DNA of 64,000 nucleotides from Phycisphaerales bacterium (lineage in GTDB: Bacteria > Planctomycetota > Phycisphaerae > Sedimentisphaerales > Anaerobacaceae), in contig PMZJ01000014.1 in the NCBI GenBank assembly GCA_003170415.1, positions 1 to 64,000 on the forward strand, given 5' to 3'. This document shows, piece after piece, positions 39,110 through 49,404 of this stretch. How positions within the stretch are numbered: position 1 is the first letter of the stretch; the number at the start of each line of letters is the position of its first letter. The translations under genes and the position numbers were made by a program. Under the pieces are notes generated by a model. The model saw only the letters and a list, made by a program, of their open reading frames with translations, had not been told where the DNA came from and did no database searches.

Positions 39110-41050
39110 ATGTTCAGACGCACGATTTCAATAACACTCGCCACAACAATTATATTGGCTTTGTTTGTTCCCGCACTTGTGCAGGGGGCCGACAAGGGCG
39201 ACGCCGTTTTAAGCATCGTTCCCGCTGACGCGATTCTCTTCGCCAGGATTAACAATCTCAATCAAGCCACCGGCAATCTCGACCAGTATATTATGGGCGT
39301 TTCGCCGATGCCGGTCTCAACGGCAGGTCTTATCAAGGGCCAGCTCGGCATGATGTTCGGCAACTTCGAACTTAAGGGTTTCGACGTCAATGGCTCCTTC
39401 GCGGCGTTCGCAACAGCCGAATCAGGCCAGACGGTTCCGGATATATACATCCTGCTGCCCGTTACCGATTACGCCCAGCTTACCGACCCCAACTTCCGTG
39501 TCAGCCAGCCCGATACCAATGGCATATCAGCAGTCGGAATGGGACCTTCGGGACAATTCTTTATCAAAAAGGTCAATTCTTTTGCGCTGATGACAAAGGA
39601 CTATAGCAAACTTGGTTCTATGGCCGCGACAATCTCCGGCGCAAAATTCGCAAACCTGGCTTCGTCTCTCGATGCCTCGCAGGCCAAACAGTCATCAAAT
39701 GAGCCGATATGGGCCTACGCGAATATGGTAAAAATCTCGTCGGTTTACAAAACGCAAATCTCCGATGGCCTGGAGGAAATGAGAAAGCACTTAGCCGACC
39801 CTGGAATGAGCATTCAGTCCCAAATCGATAATCTCGAAAAGAGCAAAAAACAGATAGCTGCCAAGGATCCCAACAGTCCGGCGATTGCTGTCTTCGATAC
39901 CCAGATTGAGTCTTTGAAAACCCAGAAGGCACAGGTACAAAAAAGTCCGGCGTTTATGGCCGGGCTTATGAACGCCTTCGCGGGCTATGCGAAAGATTTT
40001 ATGCAGCAGTCAAAGTCAATAACGCTTTCTTGTAATCCAAAACCCGCCGTGCTCAATTTCAGGATTGGTTTGGATGCCCTGCCCGGGACGGAAATGGCCG
40101 GGATGCTTGTCGCCGAAGGCGCAGCGAAAAATAACCCGCTTGTCGGCTACACCGAGGATGGCGCGGCTATGAATTTTGTCGGGCGTATGAATCATTCATT
40201 AGCCAAGAAAATTAAAGCCAAGGCCGTTGACCTGATAATGCAGATGACCGGAAAAGACGCCAATGACCCCAACATCGTCAAAGCCAAAAAGCTCTGCGAT
40301 GATTATACCGACGCGATGGGCGATTTTATTGTTTGCTCATTTAAGATTAACCCCGGCGCAAAGCCGATGTTCGACGCAAAATATGTTCTCGAAGTCAAAG
40401 ATGCCAACGCGTTTAACAAAGTGACTAATGAATTTGCCCGGACCTGGGCCGGCGGCGCATTCGGCGACCTCTACAAAAAGATGGGCATGGAAACCAGCTT
40501 TACCGTAAAACGCGGCGCGGAAAATTACAAGGGCGTTTCAATAGACGTCGCGAAATTGTCTATGAAATTTACTGATATCAATTCGCCCCAAGCTAAAATG
40601 CTCGAAGCGATGTATGGCAGCGGCTTTGAGTATCGCTGGGCGATTGTCAATGGCTTATGGGTATGCAGGATATCGAGCGACCCCAACGCCATTTACAAGC
40701 TCATCGACGAGGTAAAGGCGGGCACGCCCGCGCAGGTTTGTTCGGAAATGCAAAAGGCGATTGCCGTTATCCCGGACGCCGACAGCAAAGATGCCATAGT
40801 TACCTACAATTATCTGCGACTGATGAAAATGATGTCTGCTATGGGTACGATGCCGTTTACGATACCTGATGTGCCCAGCAAGAGCAATCTTGTCTTCGCG
40901 GCCAAAGTCGATAACGGCTCATTTGCCCTCGATTTCGCTTTGCCCAAGGAGCATCTCTCCGAGATGATGATGGCGTTTCAGATGATAATGCAGCAGCAAA
41001 TGCAAACGAAACCAGGCCAACCGGTGCCTGTGTCGCCAGCCGGCAAATAG
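39110..41050 (+). CDS. Secreted hypothetical protein
   Basis: Signal peptide MFRRTISITLATTIILALFVPALVQGA; 646-aa ORF. Confidence 0.7.
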   Translation: MFRRTISITLATTIILALFVPALVQGADKGDAVLSIVPADAILFARINNLNQATGNLDQYIMGVSPMPVSTAGLIKGQLGMMFGNFELKGFDVNGSFAAFATAESGQTVPDIYILLPVTDYAQLTDPNFRVSQPDTNGISAVGMGPSGQFFIKKVNSFALMTKDYSKLGSMAATISGAKFANLASSLDASQAKQSSNEPIWAYANMVKISSVYKTQISDGLEEMRKHLADPGMSIQSQIDNLEKSKKQIAAKDPNSPAIAVFDTQIESLKTQKAQVQKSPAFMAGLMNAFAGYAKDFMQQSKSITLSCNPKPAVLNFRIGLDALPGTEMAGMLVAEGAAKNNPLVGYTEDGAAMNFVGRMNHSLAKKIKAKAVDLIMQMTGKDANDPNIVKAKKLCDDYTDAMGDFIVCSFKINPGAKPMFDAKYVLEVKDANAFNKVTNEFARTWAGGAFGDLYKKMGMETSFTVKRGAENYKGVSIDVAKLSMKFTDINSPQAKMLEAMYGSGFEYRWAIVNGLWVCRISSDPNAIYKLIDEVKAGTPAQVCSEMQKAIAVIPDADSKDAIVTYNYLRLMKMMSAMGTMPFTIPDVPSKSNLVFAAKVDNGSFALDFALPKEHLSEMMMAFQMIMQQQMQTKPGQPVPVSPAGK

Positions 41051-41114
41051 ATAGATTGCGGTAAAAGAAAAAACAGGAAGTTGCTCACAAAGGATGATTG
41101 TGTGGCCGGCGGGC

Positions 41115-41381
41115 TTACTCTTCCCGGTCTTTATCATGGAGCAGCTTTTGCAGGTAGTCGTTTTCCCGGCGGGTAGCTTCAATATCCAAAAGAAGGTATT
41201 TTATACAAACCCGCAGGTAATCGAGCGATTCCCGCAGGCAATCGACGCTTGCCTGGAGTTCTTTCTGGTTTACTTCCGCCTTTTTGGCAAGGACTTCGAG
41301 GCGTTTAGATGTAGGGTCCGCGGCGCCTCCGAATTGCTTCACCAGTTCATTTAGCTCATCTGCCAGCCGTGCTTCATCCAT
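41115..41381 (-). CDS. Small coiled-coil hypothetical protein
   Basis: MDEARLADELNELVKQFGG...; ORF opens at 41405. Confidence 0.45.
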   Translation of the reverse strand: MDEARLADELNELVKQFGGAADPTSKRLEVLAKKAEVNQKELQASVDCLRESLDYLRVCIKYLLLDIEATRRENDYLQKLLHDKDREE

Positions 41382-41852
41382 CTCAGTACCCTCGCAAAAT
41401 CTCAAATCATTGCTGCCCGCTGTTTCGCCATCGGCACTGTCTCTATCTTATACGTGCAAAACACGTACCCGGCTGTAAGTTTAATCGATATTTGTTTCGG
41501 TGATTTGTCCGGTTGCGATAGCGGTTCGCAAGCCCCGTTTGTTGTATTGACCTTGAGTTTTGTTTGACTATGCACGAATACAGGCGATTTGCCGACTATG
41601 GCCGGGCGTTGCCAAAAAGCAACAGTTGGTTGCCGTTCTCAATTCACGGTTACCCTGTCATTTTCCGTTTATAACCTGTTGTGGCTATTACCCGCCTTAT
41701 GTTGCCATATGCCAACCCCTATGTTTACAAAAAGCAACACGTCCACGGTTTCAGTAAGGAAAACCGGGCTTAATACCATCCTGAAACTATAAAAGCAGGT
41801 GGCATCAAGAGTATGTGATCCTAATTTTTCCGAAAAATTTACAAAAAACCTC

Positions 41853-41883
41853 TTGACAAGACGATATACTGTAATGTAGTATA
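41853..41883 (+). promoter_or_regulatory. Candidate promoter/PadR operator upstream of padR-like gene
   Basis: TTGACA (41853-41858) and tatact-gtaatgt-agtata inverted repeat (41865-41883) overlapping the -10 region. Confidence 0.55.
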
Positions 41884-41938
41884 CTGGATAGTTGCGGATT
41901 TTGATTATGGTTAAGCAAATGGATGTTGGAATAAAAAT

Positions 41939-42277
41939 ATGAATCTTGAAAACTGGCAAACACAGCTTCGCAAAGGTCTTTTGGATATCGTTGTGCTGAA
42001 TCTTCTTAATCGCGGCCCGTCACATGGCTACGAAATGGTGCAGACAATGAAACGCATCGACGGGCTTGCGATTCGTGAAGGCAATATCTACCCGGTTCTC
42101 GCCCGGCTGCAAACCGATGGCCTGGTGACAAGCTACTCCGAGCCATCCACCGACGGCCCGCCACGAAAGTATTTTAAACTTACCGAAGCCGGGCAAAAAG
42201 CTCTTGAGGATATGAATAAGCACTGGGACCAGCTTATCAGCAGTTTGGAATCAATCAGGAAAGGAACCGGATTATGA
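41939..42277 (+). CDS. PadR family transcriptional regulator
   Basis: LRKGLLDIVVLNLLNRGPSHGYEMVQTMKRIDGLAIREGNIYPVLARLQTDGLV. Confidence 0.92.
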   Translation: MNLENWQTQLRKGLLDIVVLNLLNRGPSHGYEMVQTMKRIDGLAIREGNIYPVLARLQTDGLVTSYSEPSTDGPPRKYFKLTEAGQKALEDMNKHWDQLISSLESIRKGTGL

Positions 42278-43386
42278 ACGCTCAATACAGGCACAGCCAA
42301 CCAGGATATTTGATGATTCTTATCGGCGTGATTCTGCTCGTGGTCGCAGCGTTCGTGTGGGTTTACGGTCTGCAACCACTGGAGATAATTTTAGGCGCGA
42401 TTGGAATCTTTCTTCTTGCTTTTGGTTATAAGCTAACCGTCGAAATAAAAAACGGTTTCCTGAGATTCTGGTTTGGGCTGGGGATATTTTGGAAGAAGAT
42501 TGCTATTGAGCAAATTGTGTATTGCGAACCGTTCAGAGGGGTTTTCGCCGGCTGGGGCATTCGCTTTGTCTGGAACGGCTGGCTTTATAACGTTTCCGGA
42601 ATGAAGGCAGTAACCGTTGTCCTGAAATCCGGCAAAAAAATACACATCGGGACCGATGAACCTGTGCAGCTAATCGAGGCGATAAATTCGGTTTTGCATG
42701 GACAGGTCGGAGTTGAGTCAACACAAATGTGGAGTGAGGTCAAGGCGGATTATCTTAAGAGGGTGGAACAGGCATTGTCCGTTGCAAGGCATCCTCGCAG
42801 CTTTGAAATCCTGGCGGATGTGGGTAATCACCTTGACCGTCGGTTTACCGAACTCGAACCGCGGCAGCAAACATGGGAAAATTTTCAAAGGATTATTACG
42901 GAGATGGGCCCGCCGTCGGAGTATGCAGAGCTTGTAAACGAGGATAAGAAGTCCGGCAGGTTAAAACTTACTAAGCTTGAAATGAGTGCCATTGGCGTAT
43001 TGCTTGTTGTGTTTGGCGTGAGCGCATATTTTTACCCGCAGATGCCGGAAAGAATCGTAACCCAGTGGGGCTTTCATGGGCAACCGAGCAGTTATATGCC
43101 GAAACCCGTAGGTATGTTTGGAACCCCCGTCATTTTTGCGGTCTTAGTAATCGCTCTTATCGTTATACCAAGAACCGCTTCGGTATCTGTGAACATAGAA
43201 GGATTCAGGAGGTTTTATGGTGGTTTGTTAATCGTGTTTTCCATCGTTATGCTGGCGGTTCAATACCAGATAATTTTGTGGAACCTGGGAATAAAAACAA
43301 ATCCGAATGTGGTTGGTATCATCTCGGTATCTGCAATTATTGTCTGGATGGCCTTTCGGTTTTACCGGGCACGCCGACACAATTAA
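42274..43386 (+). CDS. Membrane protein with DUF1648-like segment
   Basis: TM helices; MPERIVTQWGFHGQPSSYMPK; translationally coupled to PadR. Confidence 0.7.
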   Translation: MNAQYRHSQPGYLMILIGVILLVVAAFVWVYGLQPLEIILGAIGIFLLAFGYKLTVEIKNGFLRFWFGLGIFWKKIAIEQIVYCEPFRGVFAGWGIRFVWNGWLYNVSGMKAVTVVLKSGKKIHIGTDEPVQLIEAINSVLHGQVGVESTQMWSEVKADYLKRVEQALSVARHPRSFEILADVGNHLDRRFTELEPRQQTWENFQRIITEMGPPSEYAELVNEDKKSGRLKLTKLEMSAIGVLLVVFGVSAYFYPQMPERIVTQWGFHGQPSSYMPKPVGMFGTPVIFAVLVIALIVIPRTASVSVNIEGFRRFYGGLLIVFSIVMLAVQYQIILWNLGIKTNPNVVGIISVSAIIVWMAFRFYRARRHN

Positions 43387-44660
43387 TTGTTTTGTGAAGC
43401 GGGATTTGCTACTCGGCCCAGGAACAGGATGCTGCCCGTCTGATTATCGCGAATCAAGAAGATAAAGGGATGGTCGGCCCTGAAGACCGGCGAGGGAGTT
43501 GGGATAGAGGTCAGTTTCATCGTCACGCCCGTGGCCGCAGCCGCTTCGGTGCCTTCTTCGTTTACCTCAACGTATGCCTTGTGGATGACAGCCGATATGA
43601 AAAGGTCACGATTACCCGTCATACCGGAAAAGTCCGCTTTTCCCGAAAACGCATCCGGCATTCCCATCGCACCAAGCACCTTGGCCAACTCAAACTCGCT
43701 TGTCATTTTGAACCTTGGGAAAAAGACCTGCACTTCACGTTTGTGAATCCTGGCCAGCCAGCCGGTGAGATTGTCGGAAACAAGCTCTTTTTCAAGGTCT
43801 TTGACGCCATCGGCCTTTTTAGGAAGCAGAACGACCATCGACAAATCGTTATTCACATAAGGCATCTCTAGTGCCTGAAGAATGTCTGTTTCCATATAGC
43901 CGAATTTTCCGGTCTGGTGCATCATAGGGGCATTTACGTTTTGGCCGCCTAAAAGGGTGAAGGGGGCATCCTGTGTTTGTTCGGGTTTGAACTGGCTTTC
44001 CCATTTGCCTTTGAAGTAAATGGCGTTTGTCAGGATAAGCCGGGTCATCGAATCGAGTGTTCCCGGCTTGATAAGCTCCTTTATCTTGTCTTTGGTTTTG
44101 TTTTCGACCCAGGCGTTGATTGTTTTTCGGGCCTCCTCGGTCTGCGTTTTGAAATCAACCTGCTCTAAATTGCCGTCGTAGTTTGTTTTGACGAGCGTCA
44201 AAAAGTCAGGCAGGAATTTATAATCCTTTTGCCCCCACAGCGCATTTGCGACTGTCAGCTCATAGCCACCTTTTTCGCCTGAAGCGTTTAATTGTTTGAT
44301 GATTTCGCCGAATGTATAGTGAAAGTGTGCGATGGAGTGCGACTTTAATTCATTATTGTTGCTGTCTGCGGATATCGGAAATTCGAGTGCTTTTGCCATC
44401 TGCTCTTCGGTTTGACCTTTAGCGCCTGCATAGACCATCGCCAAGGCCGTCGATATGCTGTATGGCGACAGGAAAAGATTGCCCTGCTGCCCTGCAAGTT
44501 TGTTGTAAAGCTCTAAGGCGAATTTGTTATTTCCCATAACAACCCCGTGCTGGCTTAAGGCCTCAGACGAAGAAAGGACCTTTCTGTCCTCGGCTGCGCA
44601 GCTTGTAATAATAATTACGAGCGAAATTGAAATCAGGCAGGTTATTTTAACCGGTTTCAT
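43383..44660 (-). CDS. Serpin (serine protease inhibitor family), secreted
   Basis: GNLFLSPYSISTALAMVYAGAKGQTEEQM; HKAYVEVNEEGTEAAAATGVTM; FRADHPFIFLIRDNQTGSILFLGRVANP. Confidence 0.95.
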   Translation of the reverse strand: MKPVKITCLISISLVIIITSCAAEDRKVLSSSEALSQHGVVMGNNKFALELYNKLAGQQGNLFLSPYSISTALAMVYAGAKGQTEEQMAKALEFPISADSNNNELKSHSIAHFHYTFGEIIKQLNASGEKGGYELTVANALWGQKDYKFLPDFLTLVKTNYDGNLEQVDFKTQTEEARKTINAWVENKTKDKIKELIKPGTLDSMTRLILTNAIYFKGKWESQFKPEQTQDAPFTLLGGQNVNAPMMHQTGKFGYMETDILQALEMPYVNNDLSMVVLLPKKADGVKDLEKELVSDNLTGWLARIHKREVQVFFPRFKMTSEFELAKVLGAMGMPDAFSGKADFSGMTGNRDLFISAVIHKAYVEVNEEGTEAAAATGVTMKLTSIPTPSPVFRADHPFIFLIRDNQTGSILFLGRVANPASQNN

Positions 44661-44780
44661 ATCAGCGTCTCCCTAAAAACTTCTTATATTACGCTTATTT
44701 GCGGCTATGTTGACAAGTCCGACGTATAAAGATTATAATGATTATACGGTTTCTTGAAAGCAATTATTTAAGGAGCAGCT

Positions 44781-45761
44781 ATGGAACTCGGAAAGAACAA
44801 CCCGGTGGGGAGCTTCAAGAATCTTTTTATTGTTTGCGGTGTTCTTGCAGTTATTGTGCTTGGGGCACTTGCCGCGGGCGCTTTTGGGAAGGACTCAGCC
44901 GGCATCACCAGCGCATTGGGACTGCTTGTGGCGTTATTCTCACTGATAACGCTGGTAGTCATCTTCATGTCATCCCTCAAAATGCTCGACCTTATCGACG
45001 ACGGCAATGCCAGAATAGATAAGGTCGCCGACGAGCTGGAGAAGCTCCGGCAGGTCGTCAATCAGGTCAACATCAGCACTCACGTCAGCGAAATGGCCAA
45101 GACAATCGCTTTCCGCGACAGCGACACTCAGACCCTCAGGGATGCCGTTTTTGACAGGCTGCAGCAAAAGGATTTTGAATCGGCTTACGAAATCATCGAC
45201 GATATCGCTCACAACACCGGCTACAAGAAACTCGCCGACCAGCTTAAGGTACAGGCCGACAAATACCGCAACGCCACCGACGTCGACAGAATGAGCCAGA
45301 TGATAACGCACATTGAGAAGCATTTAGATGACCATCAGTGGTCCAATGCCAGCGAGCAGATTGAACGGCTGATAAAAGAATACCCAACTAACGACAAGGC
45401 CCTGGCGATGAGACAGCGTCTGGTTGAAAAGAAAGAGGAACGCAAGAAGTTACTGCTCAATGCCTGGGACGACGCCGTAAAAAGACAGGCCACCGACCGG
45501 AGCATTGAAATCCTGCGGGAGCTTGACCAGTATCTTACGCCCAACGAGGGGCTCGCCCTGCAGGAAGGAGCAAGAGACGTCTTCCGCACCAAACTGCACA
45601 ATCTCGGCGTCCAGTTCTCACTGGCCATATCGGGAAAACAATGGGCAAAGGCGCTTTCGACGGGACAGGAAATCATCGTCGATTTCCCCAACAGCCGAAT
45701 GGCCGAGGAAATCCGCGAAAAACTCGACGCCCTAAAAACCCAGGCCGAAAAAAAGGCGTAA
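44781..45761 (+). CDS. Membrane-anchored coiled-coil/TPR-like hypothetical protein
   Basis: Two N-terminal TM helices, long helical C-terminus. Confidence 0.65.
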   Translation: MELGKNNPVGSFKNLFIVCGVLAVIVLGALAAGAFGKDSAGITSALGLLVALFSLITLVVIFMSSLKMLDLIDDGNARIDKVADELEKLRQVVNQVNISTHVSEMAKTIAFRDSDTQTLRDAVFDRLQQKDFESAYEIIDDIAHNTGYKKLADQLKVQADKYRNATDVDRMSQMITHIEKHLDDHQWSNASEQIERLIKEYPTNDKALAMRQRLVEKKEERKKLLLNAWDDAVKRQATDRSIEILRELDQYLTPNEGLALQEGARDVFRTKLHNLGVQFSLAISGKQWAKALSTGQEIIVDFPNSRMAEEIREKLDALKTQAEKKA

Positions 45762-45842
45762 AGAGTAACTTCGAAAATAACGCGCACAGCGGAAGTGATT
45801 GTTCATTTCGCAGGGGTAATGCGCGGCCCGGCAATCCGACTA

Positions 45843-46388
45843 TTACTGGAAGTTGAACAGCGACTGCGTTTTTACAATCGCTATCTGGTCGGGATACGCG
45901 GCGAAAGTGTGAATGTGAAGCTCGGTTTTTCTCGCCTCGAAATCGACGTAGCAGAATGGCTGCAGGCCGTCTATCTCAAGCTCGGGGAACCTGACGAATA
46001 CGCCCCGGTCCCGGCCGAATCGCTCAAGGTCGGCGAAGCTCTGCCGATACAGATTTACGCTGAGACGCTCAACCTGGAAATCGGTCATATAGCTGACGTT
46101 TTTGCTGAGCGTGCATTTGTGAGAGCGGGGGCCGTGGAACTGGAAACGCTCAATAAGTCCTCGCTCAGGCAGCATCTGGGTCGGTGTGCTGATGACCTCA
46201 GCCAGGCATACGTCGCCCGCGAAAACGCTCACAACATGCGTGCAGCCCGTAACCCAGATAAGCGCCTCGTACTTATCGCTTTTAAGTCGTCTGCTAGCGT
46301 AAATGTTGAACAGCTCCGGATGCAATGGTCTTTGGAATAAACTGAAGGCTAATTCCTCGATGGCTACATTGACTTGCGGCGATTCCAT
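45843..46388 (-). CDS. DUF2617-like hypothetical protein
   Basis: ELAFSLFQRPLHPELFNIYASRRLKSDKYEALIWVTGCTHVVSV. Confidence 0.5.
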   Translation of the reverse strand: MESPQVNVAIEELAFSLFQRPLHPELFNIYASRRLKSDKYEALIWVTGCTHVVSVFAGDVCLAEVISTPTQMLPERGLIERFQFHGPRSHKCTLSKNVSYMTDFQVERLSVNLYRQSFADLERFGRDRGVFVRFPELEIDGLQPFCYVDFEARKTELHIHTFAAYPDQIAIVKTQSLFNFQ

Positions 46389-46601
46389 AGTTCCTCAGGC
46401 CTTAAAATCTATTGTTGTAATCCGTTCCACAACCTCATTATACAAAAAAATAAGCACAAAATTCAAGCCAATTATCAGTATTGATAAGGGCGTTTCCGAT
46501 ACTTATAGGACGATTATTACACAAACCACGATTTCTAAACGGGTAACAGAAGGGGGGTTTTGATAAAAAATTTTATGGTTGGGCGGATATATCGTAGTTT
46601 T

Positions 46602-47519
46602 TTATCGCTGGAACATCAGGGCGTTAATCAAAGTTGCGATTATGTCGTAAAACGCGTGCGTTCCCGCCGTGATTCCGAAACCGCGTATGGCAAATAATGC
46701 GGCGAAATACACGCCTGCCGTTGTTCGGAATGCGAACTTGGCCCAGTCGAATAAATCGCCCTGGTTTGCCCGCCCGGTCAGGAAATCTATGTGATGATGT
46801 GCGCCGAAAAGACCGGCGGAAACAAGCACCGCGATGATGACAGCGCTGTGCTGATTTACTCCAATCACGTCCTGCAGCAAAAGCATTATCGCGCATATCA
46901 ATATCAGCCGGAACAACAACTCCTCGTAGATTCCCGCGCCGATACCTGTAACGATATCGGCAAGCAGTGATGATTGTGGCTTTGGCTTGGCAACAACTGC
47001 GGCCTTTGGCTGTTGATATTTTGTTTTTGCCGGCGTCGTGTTTTGGTGGGCTGCACACTGCACAACAATCGCCGTCGGCGTAACGTCGTTAATCCGGCTG
47101 TGCCTGGGTGTGGTCGTGCTGTTCAGAAACAAGCTCAGTACGATAAGCGGTATGGCTAACAGAATGCACTCAATCGTCATCGGCAGCATATCGCCTAACG
47201 AAACCCACCATGGTTTTTTCGAGACAAGCTGGTAAGCCAGCAGTATAACGACAACAAGTAACGCCGGTGTCGCCCAGAGAAATTTGCCGCCGAAGCCCAG
47301 GTATCGCAGTAAATCCTGCAGCCAGACAAACGCTACCACGCGAATTTGTGTCTGGCTGAGAACGTCGGTATTGATTAATATCGTCCCCAGCTCATAAAAA
47401 ATTATGAAGGGCAGCAGATAAACGATTGCATAGATGGGCCGGCTCGTTCGCTCCAGATACGAGTCGCGCGTGAATTTGAACCATTGATTCGATGAAGCTC
47501 TTTGTTTTCTTCTTGCCAT
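46602..47519 (-). CDS. CPBP family intramembrane metalloprotease
   Basis: GAGIYEELLFRLILI (EExxxR), SAGLFGAHHHIDF, AGTHAFYDII; TM-rich. Confidence 0.88.
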   Translation of the reverse strand: MARRKQRASSNQWFKFTRDSYLERTSRPIYAIVYLLPFIIFYELGTILINTDVLSQTQIRVVAFVWLQDLLRYLGFGGKFLWATPALLVVVILLAYQLVSKKPWWVSLGDMLPMTIECILLAIPLIVLSLFLNSTTTPRHSRINDVTPTAIVVQCAAHQNTTPAKTKYQQPKAAVVAKPKPQSSLLADIVTGIGAGIYEELLFRLILICAIMLLLQDVIGVNQHSAVIIAVLVSAGLFGAHHHIDFLTGRANQGDLFDWAKFAFRTTAGVYFAALFAIRGFGITAGTHAFYDIIATLINALMFQR

Positions 47520-47630
47520 TCCGTTGGCTACCTGCTTCCTTTAACCGCGATATTTTTTACCGCGGCAAAAGTTTACCTGCCCCTCGACCTAATTACAATA
47601 CTAAATTGATTGACGCGTTTATATTACTAA

Positions 47631-48065
47631 TGTCATTTCGAGCGAGCCGCAGGCGAGTCGAGAAATCTGTTAACATTTGGATAGGACATTTGATAGCATA
47701 ATAGCAGTATGAAAAACTTTCACATTTACATTATGTCCAGCAAAACTGGAACTCTGTACACTGGTATCACAAGTAATATCAAGAAACGTGTTTACGAACA
47801 CAAGAATCATCTTATTCCCGGTTTCACAGACACATATAACGTCAACCGACTGGTTTATGTTGAAATCTTTGGTGATGCCTTATCTGCCATCGCGCGAGAA
47901 AAACAAATCAAACGCTGGCGAAGGGAAAAGAAGGTGAAGCTTATCGATTCAACAAATCCCAAATGGGATGACCTTGCTGCTGACTGGTATTCTTAAATAG
48001 GCAAAGATATTGAAACAATTATTAAACAGATTCCTTGACTGCGCTTCGCTCCGCTCGGAATGACA
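47631..48065. mobile_element. Candidate palindromic-repeat-bounded element carrying a GIY-YIG nuclease
   Basis: Left arm tgtcatttcgagcgagccgcaggcgagtcgagaaatctgtt and right arm aacagattccttgactgcgcttcgctccgctcggaatgaca are imperfect inverted repeats flanking 47709..47996. Confidence 0.55.
47709..47996 (+). CDS. GIY-YIG superfamily endonuclease (UvrC/URI-type, stand-alone)
   Basis: FHIYIMSSKTGTLYTGITSNIKKRVYEHKNHLIPGFTDTYNVNRLVYVEIF...AIAREKQIKRWRREKKVKLI. Confidence 0.93.
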   Translation: MKNFHIYIMSSKTGTLYTGITSNIKKRVYEHKNHLIPGFTDTYNVNRLVYVEIFGDALSAIAREKQIKRWRREKKVKLIDSTNPKWDDLAADWYS

Positions 48066-48100
48066 TTCACAACTCTTTTCCGCAAAGGTAATTTGAAAAT

Positions 48101-48847
48101 TCATCGCGAAGCCGGCTGATTCACCTCGTTCGCCTCCGCCTTCCACTTCAATTTGCCGATGTCTTCGGATTTTATGAGTTTTACATCACCGTTGTTATAA
48201 AGGACAAATGCTCGCTGTCCTTCGTGATGCTCAACTGTGAAAAGTTCCGGTCCGCCGCACTGATTCCATCCTCCTTTTGTTTCGAAGAGTAAAACCGTAT
48301 CCGGCGGCGAATTCGGCTCACAATTGGGATTCATAGAATAATGACAACGTCCTTTGTCTCTATGTTTGATAGCTGCCGGGCAAATAAATTGTTCTTTTAC
48401 AGGCGAATCAAGATATTTGGCTATCTCATCACACCATTTGCCAGCATTTGGGTACTTTCCTTCATGGTTATAAGAATATAGTAGAAATGCTTTTCCAAGG
48501 CGAGACAAGTTATTTCCGCAACGAGATAAATCTGGAATCATATCGACAGATAGGAGGGCTATAGATACTATTGAAGCAATGATGATTAAGGCCGATATGG
48601 AGAATATCCGCCCTCTAATGATACCCTTCTTTCTTCTGACATGATTATATGCGATTATACCTAAGGCGGCTCCTGATAGAATAGATAAGAATGCTATCCA
48701 TGGTCCTGCTATATTGACAAATTCAGAGTGATCATAAGAGCAAAATGGTGAAAATGGGATGTAAAAACATAGTCCTGTTAATGCCACTAAGAGTGAAGCA
48801 ATAGCCAATTTTGAAATTGGCGGTTTTTTGTTTTCTGTTTCGCTCAT
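48101..48847 (-). CDS. Hypothetical membrane protein (DUF4190-like N-terminus)
   Basis: PISKLAIASLLVALTGL...ALGIIAYNHVRRKKGIIRGRIFSISALII. Confidence 0.6.
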   Translation of the reverse strand: MSETENKKPPISKLAIASLLVALTGLCFYIPFSPFCSYDHSEFVNIAGPWIAFLSILSGAALGIIAYNHVRRKKGIIRGRIFSISALIIIASIVSIALLSVDMIPDLSRCGNNLSRLGKAFLLYSYNHEGKYPNAGKWCDEIAKYLDSPVKEQFICPAAIKHRDKGRCHYSMNPNCEPNSPPDTVLLFETKGGWNQCGGPELFTVEHHEGQRAFVLYNNGDVKLIKSEDIGKLKWKAEANEVNQPASR

Positions 48848-48867
48848 TGGTTTCCCTTTACTCAGGG

Positions 48868-49404
48868 TTACTGTTTCGGGTTAGCCGCTTTCCAGTCATC
48901 GGTAAAATCCTTTACTTGCTCTTTTACGGTTTTTTCGATGGTGCTTTTGGCGGTTGCGACGGAGATGGCGCCGAACCTGCTCTGGCCGAACGATGGCCAG
49001 GTCTGTGCTTCTGTTTTTATAGTTGTGTCCCGCGACAAATTAACAATCTGCAAAAGCGACGACTGAACATTCATCGCGATGTTCAGGTTATCATTAGTCG
49101 CAGCAGCAACTTTGACCACCACGACATAAAGCCCAACGTCAGGTGTAGGTCTGGCAATTTCAAGGCCGGCGCTTTGCAGGGCAAACTCGACTTCCTGTTG
49201 GAGTGCGGTTTCTTTTAGAAAAGGCAGTGTGTCCGGCCCATCCCGCACAATTATTACCTTGACTGCCACGCCTCGCAATCCTTTCAGAGTCGATACCTTG
49301 AATTTGTCTAACTGCTGTTTTTCCGACGGACTGACGGCCAGGACAATCCCGGCAAGGCCAAGAAGAACCGTGATACAGCAATACCTGATAAGCGTTTTTC
49401 TCAT
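48868..49404 (-). CDS. Secreted hypothetical protein
   Basis: Signal-like N-terminus, overlaps the Mfd gene end on the same strand. Confidence 0.6.
   Translation of the reverse strand: MRKTLIRYCCITVLLGLAGIVLAVSPSEKQQLDKFKVSTLKGLRGVAVKVIIVRDGPDTLPFLKETALQQEVEFALQSAGLEIARPTPDVGLYVVVVKVAAATNDNLNIAMNVQSSLLQIVNLSRDTTIKTEAQTWPSFGQSRFGAISVATAKSTIEKTVKEQVKDFTDDWKAANPKQ

Noticed and set aside
45795-46340. 181-aa + strand ORF
   Set aside because: Antisense to the better supported DUF2617-like gene 45843..46388.
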